Source: Bacteroidia bacterium (GTDB lineage: Bacteria > Bacteroidota > Bacteroidia > Flavobacteriales > Flavobacteriaceae). From it: a stretch of DNA of 64,000 nt. The position numbers were made by a program, and so were the translations under genes. The stretch lies in assembly GCA_030427585.1 (NCBI GenBank), contig JAUIBW010000019.1, forward strand, positions 1-64,000, read 5' to 3'. Positions 16,330-26,343 of the stretch are shown here, one piece after another (position 1 is the stretch's first letter; each line of letters begins with the position of its first letter). The notes beneath the pieces are model-generated. The model searched no databases and had not been told where the DNA came from. It was given only the letters and a program-made list of their open reading frames with translations.

Positions 16330-16629
16330 GTTAATAAAAGATAGAAAACTATATTGGGAATGAGGATTTCTATGAACAACAGAAGACATTTTATAAATTT
16401 CTTATTAATCATTTTCTAGTATTTTCTAGATTATAAAAATGACATTTATGTTCAGAATAAGGTATTAGAAACCTTTAGTGTTTATAAGGTAGTGCAAGAT
16501 ACTAAGTAAAGAATATTTGGGGATAAAATAATGCTTCAGATTTTTTTAAAGGATTCAAATGTGACTTTCTAAAAAAACAGTGTCTTAAATTATATAGACA
16601 CTTAAACACAAAACAAAATAGACCTTAGA
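16330..16629. other. Intergenic region, no gene seen
   Basis: An AT-rich divergent intergenic stretch between the dehydrogenase and the GIN-domain gene. I see no ORF, RNA or hairpin I can name in it. Confidence 0.6.
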
Positions 16630-17457
16630 ATGAAAAAATCAATGCTTATAGTTGCTTTGCTATCCTTTAGTATATGCATTTTTGCACAAAAAAAACCAAA
16701 GATTAAAGGAAATAGAGTCATAAACGAAATTACCAAAGATATTCCTGAAACATTTAATACTATCGAAATTGATGATGAACTAAAGGTAACTCTTAACCAG
16801 AGTGATCAAAGTGGATATTACCTTAGGACTGATGAAAATCTAATTGATATCGTTCAGTTTAAAGTAACAGATAGTGTATTAAAAATATATACAACCAATA
16901 GAATTGTGAGAAGCAAAAAACTAGAAATTAGTTTAAATGTAAAAGAGATAGAGCATATTATACTTAGGAATGATGCTAAGATAAAGAGTGATAAAAAATT
17001 GATTTCTGAAAAATTATTTATCACTGGTTATGATTCGAGTGATTTGGATTTAGATGTGAAAGCAGATGATGTTAGAATTACTTTATATGATAAAGTGAAA
17101 GGGAAAGTTAAAATCAAATCAGAAAATGTAGCAATTACTGTGAATGGCAAAACAGATCTTAAAGCATATCTCATTACAAATAAAATAAAAGTTTCCATGA
17201 CTGAAGCTGCCGAATTAGATATGGATGGAGACACAGATTATGCTTCTTTTGATGTTAAAGATTCATCTAAACTTAAGGCAAAAAAAATGAAAACTTCTTC
17301 TACAGACCTAAATACTTATAATTCTGCAGATGTATATGTATACGCTAAAAGAAATTTAGAGCTTTATGCACAAGGAAAAAGTATAGTGTATGTATATGGT
17401 AATCCCGAACTAGATATTAAAACCTTTACTGATCGGACTAAAATCATAAAAAAATAA
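16630..17457 (+). CDS. Secreted GIN-domain (DUF2807) protein
   Basis: A protein of 275 residues with a type I signal peptide (MKKSMLIVALLSFSICIFAQ, cleavage likely after the Ala-Gln). The mature part is a repetitive right-handed beta-structure of short strands (INEITKDIPETFNTIEIDDELKVTLNQ, then repeated L-x-x-x-D/K-x-S-x-L units), the pattern of the head GIN domain. Family members are extracytoplasmic and probably outer-surface or periplasmic adhesin-like proteins of unknown function. No operon partner. Confidence 0.8.
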   Translation: MKKSMLIVALLSFSICIFAQKKPKIKGNRVINEITKDIPETFNTIEIDDELKVTLNQSDQSGYYLRTDENLIDIVQFKVTDSVLKIYTTNRIVRSKKLEISLNVKEIEHIILRNDAKIKSDKKLISEKLFITGYDSSDLDLDVKADDVRITLYDKVKGKVKIKSENVAITVNGKTDLKAYLITNKIKVSMTEAAELDMDGDTDYASFDVKDSSKLKAKKMKTSSTDLNTYNSADVYVYAKRNLELYAQGKSIVYVYGNPELDIKTFTDRTKIIKK

Positions 17458-17662
17458 TTAACACTACATTAAATTATTTTATTACCAACTATAACTTGAC
17501 TTGACGAAGGAGGGTGTTTGATTTATTAAACATCTTCCTTTTGTTTACAGTCGATAAATGATCAACCAAAATACTATATTTAAACTCTAGGTTTATATGC
17601 TATTTCTGCTGTATTATTATTGTTTTTCTTTTTAAGAAGCAATACACAATGTACCTCATTAT

Positions 17663-18058
17663 TTAAAGAAACAAAGAAGTGATATCATCTGGGATTCTTG
17701 CTGGTCTTAGTGTTTCTTTATGTAAAAAACACCAACTTGTCTTAGCAGAAACTAATATTTTTTGAGTAGTTGTATTTATAATTTTAGTATGACGTTCACT
17801 TCTAACACCTCTATAATTATCGATCCAGGTTTGTAGCGTGACTTTATCATTTTCAAAAGTAGGGCTATGATATTCTATATAATGATTAAGAACTACCCAA
17901 ACATAAGTATTCCTAATATCCCTATTGGTTCTGGATTCCCAATGCTTTTTGGCAACATCTTGTACCCATTGTAGGTACACTACATTATTTACATGATCCA
18001 TATCATCTATTGCTGATTTTGGAACCGTAAATTTGAATTCAAAAATTTCGGATTTCAT
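17663..18058 (-). CDS. Hotdog-fold acyl-CoA thioesterase (4HBT)
   Basis: A protein of 131 residues. The active-site loop DDMDHVNNVVYLQW carries the Asp of the 4-hydroxybenzoyl-CoA thioesterase/YbgC type, followed by the long hotdog helix. It would hydrolyse acyl-CoA or acyl-ACP; the chain length cannot be told. It lies 52 bases downstream of mgtE on the same strand and may share its transcript. Confidence 0.88.
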   Translation of the reverse strand: MKSEIFEFKFTVPKSAIDDMDHVNNVVYLQWVQDVAKKHWESRTNRDIRNTYVWVVLNHYIEYHSPTFENDKVTLQTWIDNYRGVRSERHTKIINTTTQKILVSAKTSWCFLHKETLRPARIPDDITSLFL

Positions 18059-18109
18059 AAATAGGAGAGTTGAATAGATTAAAAATACAGCTATTTTAAG
18101 ATTGGTGAT

Positions 18110-19465
18110 CTAAAACCCTAAAATAAGTTTTGCAATATAAAAGAATAAGAAAATCCCAAAAATATCATTACTGGTTGTAATAAAAGGACCTGTGGCAATT
18201 GCAGGATCAATACCTCTTTTATCCAGAATGATAGGAACAAAAGTACCGATAAGTGCTGCTACAATAATAACACTCATAAGTGCTGCTGCTATTGTTAAGC
18301 TAAATGAGACTTCATACTTCATAATAAAACCAAAAAGAATAATAAGCAGTGCCAATGCAGCACCATTAATTAAGCTAAGACTTACTTCTTTTAGTAGTCG
18401 ATTTAGTAAGCTTCCTTTTACTACATTATTTGCCAATCCCTGCACTATAATTGCAGAAGATTGCACACCTACGTTTCCTGCCATTGCAGCAATTAATGGG
18501 GTATAGAAAAATAAATCTCTAATTCTTGGATTGGTCATTACATCTTCAAAATCCTGCATAATGAATACACTCCCTAGTCCTCCAAAAAGGCCTAAAATCA
18601 ACCAGGGTAATCGCGCTCTGGTAAGCTCCCATACATTATCATCTGCTTCTACATCTTGCGAAATACCAGCTGCCAACTGATAATCTTTTTCTGCTTCATC
18701 TTTTATAAAATCCACGATATCATCAATGGTTACACGCCCCATCAATATACCTTCATTATCTACTACAGGAATAGCTTCAAGATCATATTTTTGCATAATA
18801 CGAGCAACTTCTTCTCCTTCTGTATCTACATCTACATAATCTACTTTAGGAATATATACTTCACTGATATGAGTTTTTGCAGATGCAGTAAGTAGATCTT
18901 TGAGTGATAGTCTTCCTTTTAGTTTACCTTCTTTATCTACAACATAAATAGAATGTACCCGAGTAACATTTTCTGCCTGTCGTCGCATTTCACGAACACA
19001 ACCAGCTACGGTCCATGTTTCTTTTACCTTTACCAGTTCTTTGGCCATTAGCCCTCCGGCTGTATCCTCATTATAGGTGAGAAGCTCTTTGATATCTTCT
19101 GCACGTTTTTCATCTTCTATCTCTGCAATTACTTTTTTGGCACGATCATCAGGAAGCTCGGCAACGATATCTGCAGCATCATCGGTATCCATTTCTTCTA
19201 ACTCTTCTGCAATTTCTTTGGCAGAAAGATTTTCCAGAATACGTTCACGAAAATCTTCCTCTAGCTCCATAAGAGCTTCAGAGGTTTTTTCGCTGTCTAA
19301 TAATTTAATAAGGTAGGTAGCCTCGGATAAGCCAAGTTCACTAATAATTTCTGCAACATCAGCAAAATGTATTTCATTAAGCATTTCGCGCAGACGACTG
19401 TCACCTTGTTCTTGGATAAGGTGTCGTACCTGTTCGATTAACTCATTAGAAACTTCAAATTGCAT
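18110..19465 (-). CDS. mgtE: Magnesium transporter MgtE
   Basis: An inner-membrane Mg2+ channel/transporter of 451 residues. The N-terminal acidic helical domain (about 20-125) repeats Leu/Glu-rich motifs such as LSAKEIAEELEEMDTDDAADIVAELPDD. Two CBS domains follow (about 130-255). The five-helix pore region ends in GNVGVQSSAIIVQGLA and GPFITTSNDIFGIFLFF, the conserved pore signatures. Start ATG 19465 (MQFEVSNELIEQ) is chosen over the 16-codon upstream extension, which has no family match. It lies downstream of rsmA on the same strand. Confidence 0.95.
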   Translation of the reverse strand: MQFEVSNELIEQVRHLIQEQGDSRLREMLNEIHFADVAEIISELGLSEATYLIKLLDSEKTSEALMELEEDFRERILENLSAKEIAEELEEMDTDDAADIVAELPDDRAKKVIAEIEDEKRAEDIKELLTYNEDTAGGLMAKELVKVKETWTVAGCVREMRRQAENVTRVHSIYVVDKEGKLKGRLSLKDLLTASAKTHISEVYIPKVDYVDVDTEGEEVARIMQKYDLEAIPVVDNEGILMGRVTIDDIVDFIKDEAEKDYQLAAGISQDVEADDNVWELTRARLPWLILGLFGGLGSVFIMQDFEDVMTNPRIRDLFFYTPLIAAMAGNVGVQSSAIIVQGLANNVVKGSLLNRLLKEVSLSLINGAALALLIILFGFIMKYEVSFSLTIAAALMSVIIVAALIGTFVPIILDKRGIDPAIATGPFITTSNDIFGIFLFFYIAKLILGF

Positions 19466-19545
19466 ATACTCAGTATTTAGTGATCCCCGACAAACGCTCA
19501 CAAAGATAACCAAAGAATTTAATTGGACTTTAAGAGCGTGTTAAA

Positions 19546-20412
19546 TCACTTAACTTGTTGTTTATCAATCAATAGTGTTAATTCTATAAATTGATCAACA
19601 GATAATTGCTCAGGCCTCTTATTTAGGATTTCTAATGTCTTGATCTCATCGCTCAATTCAAAAGTTTTAAGGCTGTTTCTTAAGGTTTTACGACGTTGTC
19701 CAAAAGCAGTTTTTACGACTCTGAAAAATAATTTTTCATCACAAGGTAGAGAATATTCTTTTTTTCTAATTAATCGCAATACCCCACTATCTACCTTAGG
19801 AGGAGGGTTAAAAACGTTAGGTAGAACGGTAAACAAATATTCTGCATCGTAAAATGCTTGAGTAAGTACCGAAAGAATGCCGTATGCTTTACTACCAGCT
19901 TTTTCGCAAATACGTTGGGCAACTTCTTTTTGAAACATCCCTGTAAATTCAGGGATTCGATCTTTGTTTTCTAATGTTTTAAAAATGATTTGTGTAGAAA
20001 TATTGTATGGAAAATTGCCTGTTATTGCGAATTGTTCTTTGGCAAATAACAGATTTAGGTCATATTTTAGAAAATCAGCCTCTATTACCCGAAAAGTAGT
20101 GTTTCCTCTTAATACCTCTGTATGCTCGAGATAAAAATTAGTGTTAAGGTACTCGATAGACTCCCTGTCTAGATCCATAGCGATAACATCAATATCCTTT
20201 TGAAGAATATATTTAGTAAGAACTCCCATTCCCGGGCCAATTTCAATAACATTTTTATAGCCTTGTAAGGTAAGTGTGTCACCAATCTTTTTGGCAATAT
20301 TCTCATCCTTTAAAAAATGTTGCCCTAAGTGTTTTTTTGCCTTTACTGCAGTTTTTTCGAAAGAAGATATAGGGTTTAAATTGTATTTTTTATTTTTTTT
20401 TGGTTTACCCAT
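19546..20412 (-). CDS. rsmA: 16S rRNA dimethyladenosine transferase RsmA (KsgA)
   Basis: Dimethylates two adjacent adenosines near the 3' end of 16S r[18 protein letters not shown] is the N-terminal signature, [14 protein letters not shown] the SAM-binding motif, NFPYNIS the catalytic NxPY motif, and [12 protein letters not shown] the C-terminal signature. Start ATG 20412 is used; it overlaps the DUF4286 gene by 8 bases. The 288-residue length is usual. Confidence 0.96.
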   Translation of the reverse strand: MGKPKKNKKYNLNPISSFEKTAVKAKKHLGQHFLKDENIAKKIGDTLTLQGYKNVIEIGPGMGVLTKYILQKDIDVIAMDLDRESIEYLNTNFYLEHTEVLRGNTTFRVIEADFLKYDLNLLFAKEQFAITGNFPYNISTQIIFKTLENKDRIPEFTGMFQKEVAQRICEKAGSKAYGILSVLTQAFYDAEYLFTVLPNVFNPPPKVDSGVLRLIRKKEYSLPCDEKLFFRVVKTAFGQRRKTLRNSLKTFELSDEIKTLEILNKRPEQLSVDQFIELTLLIDKQQVK

Positions 20413-20719
20413 TCCGTTCACTTACAATTTCTAACTCTGTTCTAAACGCTACAAATTTACCAGTAAAACGATTAGATTTTGACCTAAGACGATCTGCATC
20501 CTCGTCATAGTATTTTTGTAAAGTTTCTTTATTGGGTGTAGTATATTGTACAGAATAGGTGATACCTCCCATTTCCTCTTCTACTAATACCTTAGTCATT
20601 AGTGCTTTACTAAATTTTCCTGTAGAAAGCATATCGGGTATATGCTCTTCTTTCATCCAGTTCAACCATTCATCTTGAATAGTTTCTTCTATATTTATAG
20701 TAACGTTATATATGTACAT
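20405..20719 (-). CDS. DUF4286 family protein
   Basis: A small soluble protein of 104 residues ([31 protein letters not shown]), a pattern I recognise as DUF4286, with a ferredoxin-like alpha/beta fold. The function is unknown. In Flavobacteriaceae it is regularly coupled to rsmA, as here, where its stop lies inside the rsmA start region. Confidence 0.85.
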   Translation of the reverse strand: MYIYNVTINIEETIQDEWLNWMKEEHIPDMLSTGKFSKALMTKVLVEEEMGGITYSVQYTTPNKETLQKYYDEDADRLRSKSNRFTGKFVAFRTELEIVSERNG

Positions 20720-20770
20720 GTTTATTATTAATATTTTTGGAGGTTAAATTTAGTATAATGACCAAGGCGG

Positions 20771-20778
20771 CAAAGTTA
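20771..20778 (-). promoter_or_regulatory. Promoter -7 element (TAACTTTG)
   Basis: Minus-strand TAACTTTG fits the TAnnTTTG consensus. It lies 52 bases upstream of the DUF4286 start and probably drives DUF4286-rsmA and perhaps mgtE. Confidence 0.45.
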
Positions 20779-20804
20779 CAAAGAAGTAAAGAGCTACAGG
20801 TGAT

Positions 20805-22592
20805 TTAATTTATAGCATCTCCTCTTAGAGTTCTGTATTTTTTTCGTGCTTCTACAAAATAAATACTATCAGCGTGATTAAAAATTACCTTTTCGTATAA
20901 TTCTTTAGCTTTTTCAGGTTCTCCCAGCTCATTTACATAGAGTTCGGCTAGCCAATAATAAGCATCATCAACAAGAATATCATCGTTATAAAATTCTATA
21001 ATTTTTAGATAGTTGATTTTAGCCTTTTCGAATTGCTTTTCTTTTTCAAATAGTTTTGCCTGGCGTAAAAAAGCTTCATCCTCAATTTTTTCACCTTTAT
21101 GTTGAGTTAAGATAATTTCATACATCGCAATTGCATCCTGATTTTTATTCTGAAAAGCTAATAGATCAGCTTTTGCAAAAATCTTTAAAGCGGTTTGAGT
21201 AGAGTCTTCTAGAGAATTATCACTAATAATTAGACTTAACTCCATAGCATCATTAGCAATTAATTGAGAGGTAGAAGATTTTAATACATCAAGCTGCGTT
21301 TGTGCCCAGACAAAATCCCCTTTATAATAGCTGGTTTTTGCAACTTTAAACCTGGCATCTTGTGCTAGGAAATTGTTTTTTAAAGCATTTTGCACCTGGG
21401 TATAATAAATCAATGCTTGATTAAATTTTTGATCCAATACCAGAATGTCTGCAATTTTCATTTTTATTCTGGAAGATTGAAACCTGGATAGAGGTTCTCT
21501 ATCCAGTATATCTTTTAAAAACCGAATAGCTTCCTGTTTTTTATCCTGGTTAAATGCTAAAAAATGTGAATAATCAATTTGTAATCCTATAGTTTCTCTT
21601 CCTTTTCCATATTCCTCAAACACGGTGTTATACTGTTCTATAATAGTTTTATACTCTTTTTTGGAAGCATTGTCTACTTTTGCTTTCAGGATAATTTTAT
21701 GAGCAGTAAGCTTCATATCTTTTGAAGCAGGTGTTTCTAGAATATAATTTAGAATTTCTACCGCAGATTTAATGTCTTTTTCAGCAATAGCAATTCTAGC
21801 TAGGTCTATAATACCCTCTGGACTTTCCTGTTTACGTTTATATATTGCTTTTTCCTGTATAAATGCTTTTTTAAATTCCTTTTGTTGTACAAAAAGCCAG
21901 CTTAGCATTTCATTGTATAAAATATCGGGATTCTGCTGAAGTTTTTTAATCAATAATTTTCTAAATATAACATTTGCCTCACTTGTTGGATTATCTGTTA
22001 TGTAGTCACTAAAATTTCTTTGTACAATATTTATATAATTAGGTTGTAATCGCAACAATGCCAAATAGCTATCGAACATTTTTTCGAGTTTTCCCTGTTC
22101 TCCATAAATTTTGGCTAGTTGTATATTAAAATTTGCCCTGGGATTATTCGTCATCCCTTTTTCATAAATTAAAGCCGCTTCATCTAATAGACTATATTTT
22201 TCAAAAGTTTGAGCAAGAGAATAGGCATGATTCGCACTATTGTTATCATAAGTATCTATAGCCTTGTTGTAGTACGTGTGAGCTAGCTCTGTTTTACCTT
22301 GCAGATCATAATGATGCCCTAATTCGACAAGAATTTGGGCATTATTTGGAGCTTTTTCAATTCTCTTTTTTAGAATACCCTCAGCTTTATCAAATTGCTC
22401 TAATTGTTGGTGAGATTCTACTAAACCTAATAAATAATTAATTCGGTTTGGATTTTTGGTATATAATTTTTGATAGATAGAAAGTGCTTTTTCGTATTGT
22501 CCCTGTTGAATATAATTTTTTGCTAACTGCTCCGACTGCGCAATCGTCGAAAAAGTAAAGAACAAGGCAATATAGAAAAAGATAAAGCGCAT
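20805..22592 (-). CDS. Exported tetratricopeptide-repeat protein
   Basis: A protein of 595 residues with an N-terminal signal peptide (MRFIFFYIALFFTFSTIAQ). Nearly the whole mature part is TPR repeats, for example YEKALSIYQKLYTKNPNRINYLLGLVESH near residue 35 and later AIAMYEIILTQHKGEKIEDEAFLRQAKLFEKEKQFEKA. It should be periplasmic or outer-membrane associated and act as a protein-interaction scaffold. It lies downstream of serS on the minus strand. No enzymatic motif is seen. Confidence 0.85.
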   Translation of the reverse strand: MRFIFFYIALFFTFSTIAQSEQLAKNYIQQGQYEKALSIYQKLYTKNPNRINYLLGLVESHQQLEQFDKAEGILKKRIEKAPNNAQILVELGHHYDLQGKTELAHTYYNKAIDTYDNNSANHAYSLAQTFEKYSLLDEAALIYEKGMTNNPRANFNIQLAKIYGEQGKLEKMFDSYLALLRLQPNYINIVQRNFSDYITDNPTSEANVIFRKLLIKKLQQNPDILYNEMLSWLFVQQKEFKKAFIQEKAIYKRKQESPEGIIDLARIAIAEKDIKSAVEILNYILETPASKDMKLTAHKIILKAKVDNASKKEYKTIIEQYNTVFEEYGKGRETIGLQIDYSHFLAFNQDKKQEAIRFLKDILDREPLSRFQSSRIKMKIADILVLDQKFNQALIYYTQVQNALKNNFLAQDARFKVAKTSYYKGDFVWAQTQLDVLKSSTSQLIANDAMELSLIISDNSLEDSTQTALKIFAKADLLAFQNKNQDAIAMYEIILTQHKGEKIEDEAFLRQAKLFEKEKQFEKAKINYLKIIEFYNDDILVDDAYYWLAELYVNELGEPEKAKELYEKVIFNHADSIYFVEARKKYRTLRGDAIN

Positions 22593-22745
22593 TTTGCAAG
22601 TTTTTTTGTAAAGATAGTAAATAAGTCAGTGAGTGAATGGGTTTTGAGTATATGAAAAAGTTAATATCTATACCTTAAACTACCATATATTAAAATTTTA
22701 TTCCTCACTCAACCCTCAAATACTAATCGACTCACTTGCTAAATA

Positions 22746-24017
22746 CTATTTAATATATTCAAATCCACAGTAAGGAACCAGTACTTCGGGGATTTTGATA
22801 CCATTTGGAGTTTGGTAATTTTCTAATATACCGGCAAGCACTCTAGGTAATGCCAACGAACTTCCGTTAAGCGTATGTGCCAACTGATTTTTACCATTTG
22901 CATCTTTATATCTTAGTTTTAAGCGATTAGCTTGATAAGATTCAAAATTAGATACAGAACTAATCTCTAACCAGCGATCCTGTGCTGTCGAGAAAACTTC
23001 AAAATCAAATGTTAGTGCAGAAGTAAACCCAATATCTCCACCACAAAGGCGTAGTATACGATACGGTAATTGTAAATCGTTAAGAATCCCTTTTATATGA
23101 TCTACCATTCCATCAAGTGCCTTATATGAGTTTTCAGGAGTTTCGATACGTACAATTTCTACTTTATCAAATTGATGCAATCGATTTAATCCACGTACAT
23201 GTGCACCATAAGAACCTGCTTCACGTCTAAAACATGGAGTATATCCCGTACAGCAAATAGGAAGATCATTTTCTTGTAATAGTTCATCTCTAAACATATT
23301 GGTCACAGGAACCTCTGCAGTAGGAATAAGATATAAATCATCACCGGTTACATGATACATTTGTCCCTCTTTATCTGGTAATTGCCCGGTACCATATCCC
23401 GATGCTTCATTAACAAGATGAGGTACCTGAAACTCTTTATACCCGGCATCAGTATTTTTATCCAAAAAATAACTGATTAAAGCACGTTGTAATCGAGCAC
23501 CTTTTCCTTTATATACAGGAAAACCAGCTCCGGTAATTTTTACACCCAATTCAAAATCAATAATATCGTATTTTTTGGCAAGCTCCCAATGAGGTAATGC
23601 ACCTTCTTCTAAAACAGGAATATCACCTTCACGATAAACTTCTTCATTATCTTCATCACTTTGACCATTAGGGACAGAATCATGAGGAATATTTGGGATT
23701 GTATATAACAATTGTATTAATTTCTCCTGGATATCGGTAAGTTCTGTTGATAATTGTTTAGAACTTTCTTTAAGTTGTGCAGTTTTCTCTTTTAGCAGGT
23801 TTGCTTTTTGCTGTTCACCATTTTTAAACAATAATCCTATTTCTTTAGAGAATTTATTAGAGTCTGCTAGCGTATTGTCTAATTTAGCTTGTGTGGCACG
23901 TCGACTTTCATCCAAGCCAATAATTTTTTCTAAAACAGCAGCCGCGTCAAAATTTCTTTTTGTCAAAGCTTTTATATACGCTGCTTTGTTTGCTATGATG
24001 TTTTGTACTACTAACAT
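22746..24017 (-). CDS. serS: Seryl-tRNA synthetase
   Basis: A class II aminoacyl-tRNA synthetase of 423 residues. The N-terminal long antiparallel coiled-coil arm (about 25-110) precedes the catalytic core. Motif 2 is CTGYTPCFRREAGSYG, motif 3 is NGSSLALPRVLAGILENYQ, and the start fits the family (MLVVQNIIANKAAYIKAL). Essential housekeeping gene. A palindromic repeat element lies just upstream. Confidence 0.97.
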   Translation of the reverse strand: MLVVQNIIANKAAYIKALTKRNFDAAAVLEKIIGLDESRRATQAKLDNTLADSNKFSKEIGLLFKNGEQQKANLLKEKTAQLKESSKQLSTELTDIQEKLIQLLYTIPNIPHDSVPNGQSDEDNEEVYREGDIPVLEEGALPHWELAKKYDIIDFELGVKITGAGFPVYKGKGARLQRALISYFLDKNTDAGYKEFQVPHLVNEASGYGTGQLPDKEGQMYHVTGDDLYLIPTAEVPVTNMFRDELLQENDLPICCTGYTPCFRREAGSYGAHVRGLNRLHQFDKVEIVRIETPENSYKALDGMVDHIKGILNDLQLPYRILRLCGGDIGFTSALTFDFEVFSTAQDRWLEISSVSNFESYQANRLKLRYKDANGKNQLAHTLNGSSLALPRVLAGILENYQTPNGIKIPEVLVPYCGFEYIK

Positions 24018-24030
24018 GATATCTTTTTTT

Positions 24031-24132
24031 GGCGATTTCCGGGCTATTCGCTATATCTTTTTCTTAATCACTCTATGTTTATTCAAGAGTCCTAATGATT
24101 AAGAAAAAGGATGCCACTACTATCCCTATCGC
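24031..24132 (-). repeat. Dispersed palindromic intergenic element, copy A
   Basis: Read on the minus strand it begins GCGATAGGGATAGTAG and ends near GAAATCGCC. An inner perfect 14-bp inverted repeat (CTTTTTCTTAATCA at 24057-24070 and its complement at 24096-24109) makes a long stem with a 25-base loop. The flanks match copy B at 29404-29485 over most positions. It lies between the histidine kinase gene and serS. Confidence 0.7.
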
Positions 24133-24230
24133 AATGAAGGTGCAAATTTAAAGAAAAGTGAGGGTTTAGGTTATAGTTCTATAAATGAATTTTAAGAAAT
24201 TTATTTAAACCTATTTGCAGATATAAAAGT

Positions 24231-26129
24231 TTATGCAACCGGTACTTCTATATTGATTACCGTACCTCTTTGAATTACAGAGTCTATGAACATATTTCCT
24301 GATAAAGTATTTAAACGGCTTTTTATATTTTTAAATCCAATTCCATCCACTGCTTTTCCGCTCTCGAAGCCTATTCCATCATCTTCAAAAAGTAACTGTA
24401 TCGAATCATCATGGTGATTAAGATAGATATCGATATTTTTAGCTTTAGCATGTTTAAGACAATTAGTTAATAGTTCTTGTATGATTTTAAATAATTCTTC
24501 TGTAAGTGTCGGACTAATTTGGTTGATCTGATTTTTTGGATATGGATGAAATGATATTTGTTGCCCGCTACCGTTGATCACATTGTTTATATATTCTTTT
24601 ATTAAAGAAGTAATCGGATTTTTTTGAAACTTTTTGGGAATAAGGTTATGAGAAAAATCTCTTACCTGATTGTAAGTTTCATCAACCTGTTTAATAATAC
24701 TAGCTTCTTGATCATCGGTTTTATCCGAGTTAGAAAGTTGCAATTTTATACTTGCCAGATTACCACCAACACTATCATGTAGTTCTCGTGCCAGACGCTG
24801 TCTTTCTTTATCTTGACCTTCCATTGTAGCTTTGATCAGATTTAATTCCTGATCTTTCATCAATCCATATACTTTTTGAGTATTTACCTCTTCCTGGGAT
24901 TTGTTGAGGGCTATTTGAGTCTTTAATTTCTGAAAATACATAAATAGCAGGCCAACTACTGGTAAGAGTACAGCGAGAAAACCGATTAAAAATGCTTTTT
25001 TGATAGTTCGTTGTCTTTCAAGCTCACTTTCTTTTAATAGACGTTCTTCTTTAAGCGATAAGATTTCCTTTTCCTTTTGCAGCGTTTGATATTTAACCTC
25101 TAGTTCTTTTACAATTTTTTTGTTTTGTTTTGTTGTAATTCGATTAGAAATATCTACATATTGGGTCATTAATGCATATGCATTTTTATAATTTCCACGA
25201 GTAGCATAAAGGTTTTTTAGCATCTCGATTACTCTTTTTTGTAACTCTAACCTATTCCATTGCACAGCATTTACATATGCAGAGTTTAATATCATCTCTG
25301 CCGAATCATAATCTTCTAATTTGTAATATACCCGGCCTATTTGATATACTGCTTCTATATATAAGTCATAGAAATGGTTTTCTTGAGCTTGTTCTTTTGC
25401 AAGCATAAAGTACTCTATTGCTTTGATGGTTCGATCACTAAAAAGCTCGAGTCGCCCAAGTTTTAATCGAACTTCTACTGATGTTTTATTTGGAGTATCA
25501 GGAAGATCTTCTAAAACAGAAAAATAATATGATTTTGCCTTTTCAGCATTGTTTTTATAAAAATAAATATCTCCCAAAAACTTTCCCGCCAGTATTATAG
25601 TTTCTTTATTCTCGGATTCGGCAATGCAAGATTCAAAAATGGGGAGTGCTAGTTCATATTTTTTTTGCTCCAGATATACAATGCCCAATCCAAGTTGATG
25701 TTTGTAATGCATGGTTTGCATTTCGGGAACAGGAGAATTAGTAATACCCTCGATAAAGTGCCTCATCGCAGCATCATAGAGCCCGTTTTTAAGTTTTCCG
25801 TGTCCGATAATATGGTTTGCTATAGAAAGATATAATGGTTTATTGGGGATGTTTTCTTTTAACGCTGTTGTTTTTAAAAGATCCCCATAATATGTTATAG
25901 AATCAGTATTGCCTGCCTGCAGATGTATTTGAGCTATTTTTTCGATAAGTTGTAGGTACGTGGTAACATCGGGGCTATTTTTAAGCTGGCGATATAGTTG
26001 TGCATCTACGGTATTAGGTATAATACCAAAAAAAGTATAACCAGTATTTTTCTCGTTTTTTTGACCATGTGCAGAAAAGAAAAACAACAGAAGGATACTA
26101 CAAATTCCCTTTATTAGATATGAATGCAT
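24231..26129 (-). CDS. TPR-containing sensor histidine kinase (HisKA_3 type)
   Basis: A protein of 632 residues. An N-terminal signal-like helix precedes a periplasmic TPR sensor domain (about 30-350; motifs such as AGKFLGDIYFYKNNAEKAKSYY). A transmembrane helix around 378-398 (KKAFLIGFLAVLLPVVGLLFMYF) leads into a coiled coil. ERQRLARELHDSVGGNLASIKLQL carries the phosphorylated His of the NarX-like HisKA_3 family, and the HATPase ends the protein (ELLTNCLKHAKA, DDGIGF, GFKNIKSRL). No cognate LuxR-type response regulator is adjacent. It is transcribed with its own leader. Confidence 0.88.
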   Translation of the reverse strand: MHSYLIKGICSILLLFFFSAHGQKNEKNTGYTFFGIIPNTVDAQLYRQLKNSPDVTTYLQLIEKIAQIHLQAGNTDSITYYGDLLKTTALKENIPNKPLYLSIANHIIGHGKLKNGLYDAAMRHFIEGITNSPVPEMQTMHYKHQLGLGIVYLEQKKYELALPIFESCIAESENKETIILAGKFLGDIYFYKNNAEKAKSYYFSVLEDLPDTPNKTSVEVRLKLGRLELFSDRTIKAIEYFMLAKEQAQENHFYDLYIEAVYQIGRVYYKLEDYDSAEMILNSAYVNAVQWNRLELQKRVIEMLKNLYATRGNYKNAYALMTQYVDISNRITTKQNKKIVKELEVKYQTLQKEKEILSLKEERLLKESELERQRTIKKAFLIGFLAVLLPVVGLLFMYFQKLKTQIALNKSQEEVNTQKVYGLMKDQELNLIKATMEGQDKERQRLARELHDSVGGNLASIKLQLSNSDKTDDQEASIIKQVDETYNQVRDFSHNLIPKKFQKNPITSLIKEYINNVINGSGQQISFHPYPKNQINQISPTLTEELFKIIQELLTNCLKHAKAKNIDIYLNHHDDSIQLLFEDDGIGFESGKAVDGIGFKNIKSRLNTLSGNMFIDSVIQRGTVINIEVPVA

Positions 26130-26343
26130 TGTAATGATTTTTGTAAATCCAAAATTTAGCTATATAAATTATAATGTATAATCTCGGATCAAAACCGTAT
26201 TTCCTTGATTTTAAACTATGCAAAACTACACAAGGTTTCACAATGAAGTGCTATTGGGGTCAAAAAATAACTTAATTTTAGCTTGCTTTATTTAAAAAAA
26301 GAGTGTTTTAGCCTTTTTTGAGGGATATAATTACAAGACTATT

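Noticed and set aside
22622-22742. Inverted-repeat-like sequence with GTGAGTGAATGGG and its rough complement
   Set aside because: The alignment is only partly complementary (about 70 percent over 28 bases), with shifts; I cannot show it is a real element.
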